Source of the DNA: a bacterium
GTDB lineage: Bacteria > UBA8248
DNA: 64,000 nt
NCBI GenBank assembly: GCA_022828125.1
Contig: JAJEJD010000020.1
Coordinates: 1 to 64,000 of the forward strand
Direction: 5' to 3'
Positions 16,517 to 24,159 of this stretch are shown here, in pieces. A program made the position numbers and the translations under genes. The stretch's first letter is position 1. Each line of letters opens with the position of its first letter. A model generated the notes under the pieces. The model worked only from the letters and a program-made list of their open reading frames with translations, was not told where the DNA came from and did no database searches.

Positions 16517-17881
16517 TTAGCCTGCCTCCTCGACATCGGGAAACTCCGCGACCCAGCCCAGTTCCGCCTCGCACCAGCGGGCGGCGGAGAGAAGCGCGGC
16601 CTCCCCGAAGCGGCGTCCGCCCAGCTGAATCCCGATGGGCAGATTCTCATCCCCCCGGCCTACCGGAAGGCTGACGGCCGGAAACCCGATTTGCGTGAAC
16701 GGTTCGTTGAACAGGGCATTTCCGGTCGATTCTTCGGCGATGGGGGAACGCTCCACGTGGGAGGGCAGGATGACGAGGTCGAATCCCCGGAAGAAATCCG
16801 CCATCCGCTGAATGAAGCGCGCGCGAAAGCGCAGGGCGTTCACGTAGTGAACCGCAGGCGTCATGAGGCCCGTCGAGATGTTTTTTCGGATATGGGAAGC
16901 ATAGGCGTCCTGGTTTTCCAGGAACATTTTATCGTGGTAGGCGGCCGCCTCCACGCGCATGATGATGCGGTGCGCCGCGTGCATCTCGTCCACGTCCACC
17001 GGCAGCCTCGCTTCTTGCGCTTCCACACCCTTGGCCCGCAAGTCCGAGACGCACTCCTCCATTCGTCCGGCCACCTCCTCACTCGCGTGGGGGAGGAGAT
17101 CCTCCTTCCAGAAACACGCCCGTTTCGGCTTCACTGGTGCTGAGGCCTCGGCGTAATCGGGCACGGCGACGTCGGGCGCCTGGGCGTCGACTCCGTCCGC
17201 GCCTGAAATGGCCGTGAGCACGCGCGCCGCATCCTCGGAACACCTTGCGATAATGCCCACGTGATCCAGGTTCCACGACACCGTAATCAGTCCACTCCTC
17301 GGGATACGCCCATAGGTGGGCTTGAGCCCCACCACGCCGCAAAACGCGGCGGGCCGCAGGGTCGAGCCGCCCGTCTGGCTTCCGAGCGCCGCCGGAACCA
17401 TCCCGACGGCCACCGCCGCAGCGGAGCCGCTGCTGGAGCCGCCGGGACTATGCTTCAGGTTCCAGGGATTGCGCGTTTGAGAAGGATCGGAGGTGGCGAA
17501 CTGCGTGGTGACCGTCTTGCCGAGGCAGATTGCGCCCGCATTTTTCAGGCGCGTCGTGACGGTGGCGTCCCCATCCGCTATTTCGCCTTTGAGAAGCGGC
17601 GAGTTCGCCTCGCGCGGCAGACCGGCGACGTCCACGATGTCCTTGTAACCGATGGCGGCTCCGCCAAGCGGCCCACTCCCCTCACCGCTCGCGAGTCGTT
17701 CATCAACCGCTTTGGCTTCTGCGAGCGCGCCCTCCCCCTCCACATGCGCCCACGCCAGGATTGTATCCTCCAGCGCGTCGATCCGCTCCAGCAAGGAGCG
17801 CGTCCATTCCGTAGCGGACAAGCCGCCTTCATTGATTTTTCTCAGTCCATCCGAGAGGCTCAAGCGCCAAGGCTCACTCAT
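16517..17881 (-). CDS. Amidase (amidase-signature family, AtzF/GatA-like)
   Basis: This 454-aa amidase-signature enzyme shows the whole Ser-cisSer-Lys triad: Lys in GYKDIVDVAGLP (about residues 77-88), cis-Ser in PGGSSSGSAAAVAVG (about 150-165), and the nucleophile Ser in GSQTGGSTLRPAAFCGVVG (about 171-189). It hydrolyses an amide such as a carboxamide or ureido compound to release ammonia. Its length suits a stand-alone amidase. It is downstream of fdrA and the 57-aa stub, with a GatC/AtzG-like small protein upstream in the same cluster, so it may work as a heterodimer. The substrate is unknown. Confidence 0.9.
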   Translation of the reverse strand: MSEPWRLSLSDGLRKINEGGLSATEWTRSLLERIDALEDTILAWAHVEGEGALAEAKAVDERLASGEGSGPLGGAAIGYKDIVDVAGLPREANSPLLKGEIADGDATVTTRLKNAGAICLGKTVTTQFATSDPSQTRNPWNLKHSPGGSSSGSAAAVAVGMVPAALGSQTGGSTLRPAAFCGVVGLKPTYGRIPRSGLITVSWNLDHVGIIARCSEDAARVLTAISGADGVDAQAPDVAVPDYAEASAPVKPKRACFWKEDLLPHASEEVAGRMEECVSDLRAKGVEAQEARLPVDVDEMHAAHRIIMRVEAAAYHDKMFLENQDAYASHIRKNISTGLMTPAVHYVNALRFRARFIQRMADFFRGFDLVILPSHVERSPIAEESTGNALFNEPFTQIGFPAVSLPVGRGDENLPIGIQLGGRRFGEAALLSAARWCEAELGWVAEFPDVEEAG

Positions 17882-17915
17882 TTTTCACTCCCTTGTTCCA
17901 TATTTTTCGTATGAC

Positions 17916-18089
17916 TTATCTATCGAGTTCTTCGAGTTTCTCCAGTATTTCGAGCAGATGGGGCTTTCCCCCCGCCGGCGGCCGCCAGCGCACCTGCGTG
18001 ACGGACACGTTCTGGTCTCTCAGCTCATCCGCGAATATCTCGAGGCCCAGATTCACGACCCGAAGCGGTTTCCGGCGCAAGTCTTTCAT
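17916..18089 (-). CDS. 57-aa protein resembling the N-terminus of AllG/YlbE (DUF1116), coupled to fdrA
   Basis: This short gene, easily missed, starts at ATG 18089, overlapping the fdrA stop as ATGA (18086-18089), and ends with TAA at 17916-17918. The peptide starts MKDLRRKPLRVVNLGLEIFA, continues with a QVRWRPPAGG motif (about residues 34-43) and ends in an amphipathic helix (LLEILEKLEELDR). PLRVVNxGLxxFAxxL...WRPPAGG is, from memory, the opening of the AllG/YlbE (DUF1116) subunit of the FdrA-containing oxamate carbamoyltransferase. Here nothing of the remaining 350 or more residues follows: the amidase starts 35 nt later. It may be a genuine small partner of FdrA or a remnant. Coupled translation and an intact frame favour a functional protein. 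Confidence 0.65.
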   Translation of the reverse strand: MKDLRRKPLRVVNLGLEIFADELRDQNVSVTQVRWRPPAGGKPHLLEILEKLEELDR

Positions 18090-19582
18090 GATCCATCGCC
18101 TTCGAGTAACTCAGGCCGTACCACGGCAGCGGCGAAGCGCGCCGCCTGCGCGTTCGACGGCAGGACTACGACTCCGGCATCTTCGAGAATCCTTACCTGC
18201 TCTTCCAAACTTTGAGGGTCGTCCGCCGTCCCCACCACGGAAGCGACGAAAACCAGACTCCTGTCTTTGCCTCTCGCCTCTTTTATCGCCCGCGCCAGAG
18301 GGCCTGCGGGATCCTGTGCGCTCCCTCTGCCCAGCACCAAATCAAGCAAGACCACGCCGAAGCCTTCCGCCTGCAGGATCGCTTCCGCGCGGGATTCCGG
18401 ATCCACCATGGGGTGAGGCCTGCCGACCGTGTAGCGATCATCGCCCAGGTCGAGAATCCGGTGGCGGCCCGCATCCTCGTTCCAGGACACGTCGCCAAGC
18501 AAGCCTTCCAGAATCAAATGGCTCTCATGAGCGAGCGTGCCGCCGGAGAAAAGCCCGAGAACGCCCCCGCCGTCGAGCGCGCCGCCCGGCTTAAGAGAAG
18601 CGATTTTCTCCTTCAACCCCGCTTGCGCGAAGAAATCGTCAGGACGATACGTTTCGCCTTTCAGAGTCGCCGCCACGGCGTGGCCCGCATCCTCCAGAGT
18701 CTCCGCCCAACCCGGTTTTTCCGCTCCTAAAAAACACACGACGTGCGGTTTATGAAAAGATTTCAGCGCCTCTTCGATCCTGGGCAGCACCTCCGGGTCG
18801 GGCGGCTTGGATATGAGCGCCACGATTTCCGTTTGTGGATCGTTCGACAGGAAATCGAGCGCGTGGAGCGTCATCAAGCCGCCCACTTCCGCGGACAAAT
18901 CGCGTCCGCCCACCCCGATGCCGTGCGATATCCCCTCGCCGAGGGCGTCGAGCTGAGAGGCCACGGCTTGTAAGCCCGTGCCCGAGGCGGCGATGCAGCC
19001 CACGCGCCCCGGCTTCACGGCGTTGGCGAAGCCGAGCCCGGCGCCCCCGATATAAGCCGTTCCGCAGTCGGGGCCCATCAGGAGCAAATCGCGCTCTATG
19101 GCCTCTCGTTTGAGCGCTACCTCGTCATCTACGGATACGTTGTCGCTGAAGAGGAACACGTGGAGCCCGCTCCGCAGGGCGTCCATGGCTTCTTTCGCGG
19201 CATAGGCGCCGGGTACGGAGATCATCGCCAGGCTGGATTCGGGCGCAGCGGCGAGCGCGCCCACAAGGCTCGACGGCGAGAAATCGCTTGCGCCGCCATC
19301 GCCGGCCCGCGCTTGCGTGAGAAAGGTTTTCGCCTCCTCAATCGCCTCGAATGCCAGCGCTTGCGAATCCGCCTCCACGGCCAGCACCAGATCGTTCGGC
19401 CCTGCCTCGACCCCGTCCTCATCGGCCAGACCCGCCTGAAGCATGATTTCCTGATTCGCGGGCGTGCCCATGAGCGCAGCCACTTCCGAGACGCCCGCTT
19501 TCCTGCGAATCTCGCGCGCCAGGCGCATGAGTTTTACGGAATCCTGATAAAACGAAGGCAGTACGGCCCTTGCGAGCGGCAA
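18086..19582 (-). CDS. fdrA: FdrA-family acyl-CoA synthetase-like protein
   Basis: This 498-aa protein has the FdrA/succinyl-CoA-synthetase-alpha-like layout: an N-terminal domain with VSEVAALMGTPANQEIMLQA (about residues 31-50), a CoA-binding-like domain with LMGPDCGTAYIGGAGLGFAN and GCIAASGTGLQAVASQLD (about 165-210), and a C-terminal ATP-citrate-lyase/succinyl-CoA-ligase-like domain with LGLFSGGTLAHESHLI. FdrA (AllF) forms the oxamate carbamoyltransferase with AllG and AllH; neither full partner nor a carbamate kinase is seen here. It lies between a GatC-like gene (1-nt gap) and the 57-aa AllG-like stub (4-nt overlap). The role may be carbamoyl or acyl transfer within the cluster pathway. 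Confidence 0.85.
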   Translation of the reverse strand: MPLARAVLPSFYQDSVKLMRLAREIRRKAGVSEVAALMGTPANQEIMLQAGLADEDGVEAGPNDLVLAVEADSQALAFEAIEEAKTFLTQARAGDGGASDFSPSSLVGALAAAPESSLAMISVPGAYAAKEAMDALRSGLHVFLFSDNVSVDDEVALKREAIERDLLLMGPDCGTAYIGGAGLGFANAVKPGRVGCIAASGTGLQAVASQLDALGEGISHGIGVGGRDLSAEVGGLMTLHALDFLSNDPQTEIVALISKPPDPEVLPRIEEALKSFHKPHVVCFLGAEKPGWAETLEDAGHAVAATLKGETYRPDDFFAQAGLKEKIASLKPGGALDGGGVLGLFSGGTLAHESHLILEGLLGDVSWNEDAGRHRILDLGDDRYTVGRPHPMVDPESRAEAILQAEGFGVVLLDLVLGRGSAQDPAGPLARAIKEARGKDRSLVFVASVVGTADDPQSLEEQVRILEDAGVVVLPSNAQAARFAAAVVRPELLEGDGS

Positions 19583-19583
19583 T

Positions 19584-19778
19584 TTATTTTTCTTCTTGAG
19601 AAGCGTCGAAGAGAGGGGGGAAAGGCTCTTGCGTTTTCTCGATCGAGGCGGACGCCAGCGTCTGCATCATCTCCGCCACTTCATCGGCGAACCCGGCGAT
19701 GCGCTCCTCATCCTCCAGATCGAAGACGTCCCGCCCCATCCGCACGAGTTGCGCGGCGACCTCTGTTTTTTCATTCAT
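19584..19778 (-). CDS. Small GatC/AtzG-like protein
   Basis: This 64-aa protein has a predicted helical core with the pattern FDLEDEERIAGFADEVAEMM followed by a proline-rich tail (about residues 52-57) and ...LFDASQEEK. That order (helix, Leu-rich helix, extended tail) resembles GatC and AtzG, the small proteins that wrap around amidase-signature partners. An amidase-signature gene is three genes downstream. Its ATG overlaps the ubiX stop (ATGA, 19775-19778) and its stop is 1 nt before fdrA, so all are coupled. The family call is inference from layout; it could also be an FdrA partner. Confidence 0.55.
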   Translation of the reverse strand: MNEKTEVAAQLVRMGRDVFDLEDEERIAGFADEVAEMMQTLASASIEKTQEPFPPLFDASQEEK

Positions 19779-20389
19779 TCGTTCGTTTCTCCCTCAGTTC
19801 TCGATGACAAGGTCTTGCGCTCCGGGTGCTGGCCCCGCCACTGCTCGAAGAGGTTCTGCTCAAGCCCCAGGCACGTAAGCGTCTTGCCCACCACGTGATC
19901 GATCAAATCCTCCATCGTCTGCGGCTTGAAATAGAATCCCGGCGACGCAGGCAAGATGAAAACGCCCATCAGCGCGAGCTTGTGCATGTTTTCCAGGTGA
20001 ATCGCCGAGAGCGGCATCTCGCGCGGCAGGAGAACGAGTTTTTTCTGCTCCTTGAGCATCACGTCCGCCGCGCGGCAGATGAGGTTGTCGCCCGTACCGG
20101 TGGCTATCAGGCCCAGCGTCTTGAGCGAGCAGGGCGCAATCACCATCGCGTCGAAGCCCGCGCTCCCGCTCGCGGGCCTTGCGCCGATGTCGCTTTCGGG
20201 ATGGACCACGCTCGCCCATGAAGAGAGGCGGGTCAGGTCCACGTCCGTCTCGTAGGCCAGTACGCGAACCCCCGCCTTGGAGACGACGAGGTGCGTCTCC
20301 ACTTCGGGATACGCGTCGTGCAACACCTCCATGAGGCGCACGCCGTAAATCGAGCCGGATGCGCCGGTAACGCCCACCACCAGTTTCAT
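19775..20389 (-). CDS. UbiX-family flavin prenyltransferase
   Basis: This 204-aa flavoprotein starts MKLVVGVTGASGSIYGVRLM, the UbiX/Pad1 FMN-binding opening. SGSAGFDAMVIAPCSLKTLG (about residues 76-95) and the LLPREMPLSAIHLENMHKLA segment (about 138-157) follow, then ILPASPGFYFKPQTMEDLID. UbiX makes prenylated FMN, the cofactor of UbiD-type decarboxylases. No ubiD lies in the window, so this copy may serve an unlinked decarboxylase or a different flavin-dependent step in the cluster. The start has TGGAG upstream, and the stop overlaps the next small gene. Confidence 0.9.
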   Translation of the reverse strand: MKLVVGVTGASGSIYGVRLMEVLHDAYPEVETHLVVSKAGVRVLAYETDVDLTRLSSWASVVHPESDIGARPASGSAGFDAMVIAPCSLKTLGLIATGTGDNLICRAADVMLKEQKKLVLLPREMPLSAIHLENMHKLALMGVFILPASPGFYFKPQTMEDLIDHVVGKTLTCLGLEQNLFEQWRGQHPERKTLSSRTEGETNE

Positions 20390-20414
20390 CGGAAAACTCC
20401 AGTTTCAAGCAAAC

Positions 20415-21305
20415 CTACAAGCGCGTCTTCACGATCTTCTCGTAATCACGATACAACAAGGTGAAATCTTTTTCGATCATCCCGCGTTTGACGGCTTTTT
20501 CCAGAAACGCGAGCGTGGCTTCGCCGTGTTCGGTATGGGCCCTTTTCTTCTTGCCCATATTCACGGCCATGCCGACGTCTTTGATCATGTTGTAGACGCG
20601 CGATTTGCCGTCCCACTTTTCGGACAATATGTGATTCGGAAAGCGGAACTGGCTCGCGTAGCTCCGCGCGTTCGAGACGTTGAACACGTCGATCATGTCC
20701 TCGACCTTGAGGCCCACCCGCTCGGCGAGTTTTCCCCCTTCGCAGGTCGCCATGAAGATGGAGTGGCAGACCATGTTGTGAATCAACTTCATGGCGTGGC
20801 CCGCGCCGCTCTCGCCCAGATGGAAAAGGTTGTCGGCGATGGGGGTCAGGAATCGCTTCGTGCGGCGATACGCCTTCTCGTCCCCGCCTATCATGAGCGT
20901 CAGCGTGCCTGCCGCGGCGCCCGTCGCACCCCCGCTCATCCCGGCGTCGAGAAACGCCACCCCTTTCGCCTTCGCGCGCCGGGCGATCTTCCGGCTCACG
21001 GCAGGGTCCGAGCTCGTGAAGTCGTAGATCACCAGATTCTTTCGCGCGTTCGCCAGAACGCCCCCCCTTCCCTTGAGGGCTTCTTCGATCTCCGGCGAGC
21101 CCGGAACCACGAAGATGATAACGCTCGCCTGGACCGCCATCTCACCCGGCTCAAGCACCTCCACGCCCCGTTTTCTCTCCCAGGGTTCCCTCGCTTCCGA
21201 GGCCACGTCCCACACCATCAAGGGAATTTTCGCCTTGTGCAGATTACCGGCGACGCCGCGCCCCATGTTCCCCAAACCGACTACGCCAACTTTCGCCTGC
21301 GCCAT
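20415..21305 (-). CDS. NAD(P)-dependent beta-hydroxyacid dehydrogenase (3-hydroxyisobutyrate dehydrogenase family)
   Basis: This 296-aa enzyme has the Rossmann start VGVVGLGNMGRGVAGNLHKA (about residues 6-25) and the substrate-binding signature FLDAGMSGGATGAAAGTLTL (about 128-147). The catalytic Lys lies in SGAGHAMKLIHNMVCHSIFM (about 185-204). It would oxidise a beta-hydroxy acid to its semialdehyde or reduce a tartronate-type semialdehyde. GAGAGGA precedes the ATG. It sits between the flavoprotein and ubiX genes with short gaps, as part of the catabolic cluster. Confidence 0.88.
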   Translation of the reverse strand: MAQAKVGVVGLGNMGRGVAGNLHKAKIPLMVWDVASEAREPWERKRGVEVLEPGEMAVQASVIIFVVPGSPEIEEALKGRGGVLANARKNLVIYDFTSSDPAVSRKIARRAKAKGVAFLDAGMSGGATGAAAGTLTLMIGGDEKAYRRTKRFLTPIADNLFHLGESGAGHAMKLIHNMVCHSIFMATCEGGKLAERVGLKVEDMIDVFNVSNARSYASQFRFPNHILSEKWDGKSRVYNMIKDVGMAVNMGKKKRAHTEHGEATLAFLEKAVKRGMIEKDFTLLYRDYEKIVKTRL

Positions 21306-21341
21306 ATCCTGGTTCCTCTCCTTCCCGCAGCTACCCGCCCT

Positions 21342-23066
21342 CTACTCCCGGGCCGCTGCGGGCGTATATGTCTTGAGCGGGTCTGTATCGAATAAAATCC
21401 CGTCGTCCTCCCCGTGCGCGAGACGCGTGACGAAACTGCAGTTCGCCTCGTCCGTCTCGGGATAATCGAGCCGGAAATGCGCCCCCCGGCTCTCTTTTCT
21501 GTGAAGCGCGGCGGTGGCGAGGAGTTTCCCCAGAAGCGCCAGGTTCCGGACCGAGAGCGCGCTTTCGAGTTCCTGGCCTTTTGTTTTTTCCGACGTGCGC
21601 GCGCCGTCATCAAGCCGCATGTGGAGGATATCCTCGTTCTCGATGCGCGCATATTCATCCAGCGCATACCGGCAGCCCCCGGCGTCGCGTATGGGGCCCA
21701 GCTTCTCGTGCGCGAGCATCCGGCAGCGCATGCGCACGTCTTTCTGGAGCGGGCCTTCCTCGCGCTCGATGAGCGCTTCCAGCCAGGCGCGCTCCGCGTC
21801 GGGAATGCCGCCGAAAACAGCCGGCGCGTCCCGCCCGCTCGCTTTCACCTGCGCGGAAACCTCCTTGCCCGCCCGCCTCCCGTAGACCAGAGAGGCCGAA
21901 AGCGCCGAGCCGCCGATGCGGTTGCCGCCGTGAATGCCGCCCCCCGTCTCGCCTGCGGCCCAAAGGCCCGGCACGCGCGTTTTCCCATTAACGTCTATCT
22001 CAAGCCCGCCGAGCCATGTGTGGCTGCCCGGCGCCACCTCAAGCGGCGTTTTGGTGATGTCGATGCCGCGCGACAGGCACGTTTTATATACGTGGGGAAT
22101 CTGTTTCTGGATCGTCTCCATGGGGACTTTCGTCGCGTCCATGTAGATGCCGCCCGTTAAGCCGGCTCTGCCTGCGTGGATCTCCTTCGCCATGGCGAGG
22201 ATGACCTCGCTGCGCGTGCTCTTTTCCGCCGTGTCGGGGAAATAGCGCTTCAGGAACGCCTCGCCCTCCTGGTTCAGGAATATGGCGCCCGCGTTGATGA
22301 ACCCGGTGGGATGCGGAGCGAAGCCGAAAAGCTCCTCGGGCGCGCAGCACATGGCCTGGAAGTCGATCATCTCGATGCCGAGGAGTGCGGCGCCCGCGCG
22401 AAAGCCCAGCACGTAGCCGTCGCCCGTCACCTGCGGCGGGTTGTCGTTCACGTAGAAAAGGCCGCTTCCGCCTCCCGTGGCGAGAATCACCTCGCGCGCG
22501 GCATAGACCATGAGGCACCCTCGCGAGTAGTCCACACCCCAGGCGCCGATGACGCGGCCTCCTTCGGCGATGAGGTCCACGACCGCCACATGGGGATGCT
22601 GGCCGATGCGGGCGTCGCCCCTGAGTCTTTTCGAGAGCACCTTGGTGACCATGTTGCCCGTGGTGTCGTGATGGTGCAGGGCGCGGGGATAGGTGTGGCT
22701 CGGGAACATCTTGAGGTCGAGGTCGCCGTTATCGTCGGTGATGAACTCCGCCCCCCAATCGCGCAGGTCGCGCACGACGCCGATGATGTCGTACACCCAG
22801 GTTCTCGCCAGTTCGGGGTCGATGAGCTCGCCGCCGTATTTGAGGATTTCCTGCAGATGAAGCTCCGGGCTGTCGCCGGGCGCCATGGCCGCTGCGAATC
22901 CGCCACGCGCCACGGTCGTCGTGCCGCTGGTTGCCCTGCCCTTGGTGGCCTGGATGACGCTCACCCCCGCCTGTGCGCACTCGAAGGCAGCCATCGTCCC
23001 CGCCGCGCCCCCGCCCACGATCAAGACGTCGGTCTCGTGGCGTTCCTCCGCGATGTTTCCCGCCAT
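21342..23066 (-). CDS. FAD-dependent oxidoreductase of the succinate dehydrogenase/fumarate reductase flavoprotein family
   Basis: This 574-aa flavoprotein has the dinucleotide-binding start ETDVLIVGGGAAGTMAAFEC (about residues 9-28) and the FAD loop GTTTVARGGFAAAMAPGDSP (about 50-69). VILATGGGSGLFYVN and GGIYMDATKVP occur mid-protein, and GLWAAGETGGGIHGGNRIGG (FAD-binding, about 388-407) near the C-terminal third. A C-terminal helical domain follows with the RxRMLAHEKLGPIRDA type sequence. The ATG at 23066 opens directly on the FAD motif; the longer frame to 23267 covers the intergenic region. No partner iron-sulfur subunit is adjacent. It is the first gene of the cluster and may oxidise or reduce the imported acid. 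Confidence 0.85.
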   Translation of the reverse strand: MAGNIAEERHETDVLIVGGGAAGTMAAFECAQAGVSVIQATKGRATSGTTTVARGGFAAAMAPGDSPELHLQEILKYGGELIDPELARTWVYDIIGVVRDLRDWGAEFITDDNGDLDLKMFPSHTYPRALHHHDTTGNMVTKVLSKRLRGDARIGQHPHVAVVDLIAEGGRVIGAWGVDYSRGCLMVYAAREVILATGGGSGLFYVNDNPPQVTGDGYVLGFRAGAALLGIEMIDFQAMCCAPEELFGFAPHPTGFINAGAIFLNQEGEAFLKRYFPDTAEKSTRSEVILAMAKEIHAGRAGLTGGIYMDATKVPMETIQKQIPHVYKTCLSRGIDITKTPLEVAPGSHTWLGGLEIDVNGKTRVPGLWAAGETGGGIHGGNRIGGSALSASLVYGRRAGKEVSAQVKASGRDAPAVFGGIPDAERAWLEALIEREEGPLQKDVRMRCRMLAHEKLGPIRDAGGCRYALDEYARIENEDILHMRLDDGARTSEKTKGQELESALSVRNLALLGKLLATAALHRKESRGAHFRLDYPETDEANCSFVTRLAHGEDDGILFDTDPLKTYTPAAARE

Positions 23067-23252
23067 CTGAATCGTCCTTTCGCGCCAATAATTTATAAAG
23101 AAAAAAGATTTACGAGCGCATCTTAAACCATTTGAGGGGAAAAGGCCGCCCGTGCCGGGGTTTCGAGGCAAAAGGGCCGCGGCCCCTTGATGCGCGGCTT
23201 CGCCACTGCTCAAAGTGGTCAAGGCGACGGCTCCCCTCTTCGCCCAGGATGA

Positions 23253-23280
23253 TGACGCGAACTTCACCCGCGATTATAAT
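23253..23280 (+). promoter_or_regulatory. Probable sigma-70-type promoter of the MNT/HEPN pair
   Basis: A perfect TATAAT (-10) at 23275-23280 is preceded, with a 16-nt spacer, by TGACGC (23253-23258), a weak -35. It lies 53 nt before the nucleotidyltransferase ATG in an otherwise GC-rich stretch. The -10 is convincing; the -35 is poor. Confidence 0.45.
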
Positions 23281-23332
23281 AGCGGCGTATCGCCCGGCTG
23301 CGGCCTTACGGAAACGGAAGGAGTCCTGAACC

Positions 23333-23668
23333 ATGACGCGAGTAGACGACGCGCTTCTACGGCGGATGGTGAAGACCATCGTGGATGAGGTCGATCCCGA
23401 GCAGGTGATCCTCTTCGGCTCACGCGCACGCGGCGACGCGGGGGCGGATTCCGACGTGGATTTCGTGGTGGTGGAAGCCGCCCCCTTTAAGGAGGGGCGG
23501 GACAGGCGCTCCGAAACGACGCGGCTTTGGCGCGCGCTGGCGGGTTTCGACGTTTCCAAGGATATTTTGCTCTTCAGCAGCGATGAAGTGGAGTACTGGC
23601 GCGACTCCTTGAACCACGTTCTGGCGCGCGCCCTGCGCGAAGGCGAAGTGCTCTATGAGCGATCCTAA
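23333..23668 (+). CDS. MNT-domain nucleotidyltransferase (antitoxin-like partner of HEPN)
   Basis: This 111-aa minimal nucleotidyltransferase has the pol-beta motif LFGSRARGDAGADSDVDFVV (about residues 25-44), giving GSRARG and the two metal-binding Asp of SDVD. Such proteins pair with HEPN-domain proteins in type VII-like toxin-antitoxin modules, where the MNT enzyme AMPylates the HEPN toxin. The next gene, overlapping by 14 nt, encodes a HEPN domain, so the order fits. ATG 23333 has GGAAGGAG upstream. Confidence 0.82.
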   Translation: MTRVDDALLRRMVKTIVDEVDPEQVILFGSRARGDAGADSDVDFVVVEAAPFKEGRDRRSETTRLWRALAGFDVSKDILLFSSDEVEYWRDSLNHVLARALREGEVLYERS

Positions 23669-24063
23669 ACAGGCTCGCGTGCTCCTGGAGGCGGCGGAGC
23701 GGGATTATTCCGCCCTTTGCGGTATGGGAGACGCAACCATTTTCGCCGACGAGATATTCGGCTTTCATGTGCAACAGGCGTTGGAGAAGTCGCTCAAGGC
23801 CCTGCTTGCTCTACAATGGGAAGTCGTATCCGCCTACCCACGATCTGTCGCGGCTGATAAATATGCTGAAAGAGCACGACGCGGAGGCCGCGCGGTTCGA
23901 TGGATTGGTGGAATACACCTCGTATGCCGTTCAATTTCGCTACGGCGCCAGCGATCCGAGCGATATGCCTCTCGACCGAGCCACAGCCGTCCGGCACGCG
24001 GAAGCGTTACTCGAAGAAGTTCGACGGCGCTTGCAAAGTACAGAACACCCCGGAAATGACTAA
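23655..24063 (+). pseudogene. HEPN-domain protein with a single frameshift
   Basis: The first frame from ATG 23655 reads SDPKQARVLLEAAERDYSAL and FGFHVQQALEKSLKALLA, the usual HEPN N-half. The second half (YNGKSYPPTHDLSRLINMLK and so on, to TGA at 24063) continues in the +1 frame. Skipping one base near 23805-23812 joins the halves into a normal protein of about 135 aa ending in RRLQSTEHPGND. Both halves are well kept, so this is either a recent mutation, a sequencing or assembly slip, or a frameshift used in expression. No classical slippery heptamer is obvious at the junction. The family type with QQAxEKxLKAL does not clearly show the Rx4HxY toxin motif. Confidence 0.7.
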
Positions 24064-24159
24064 CCGCCATCGAAAAACCAAAAGATTTCTATTTTCCCCT
24101 CAAACTTCGACACTGCTGCATGAAAAGGATAGATTGAAGATTACGCGGCCTCCGATCCC

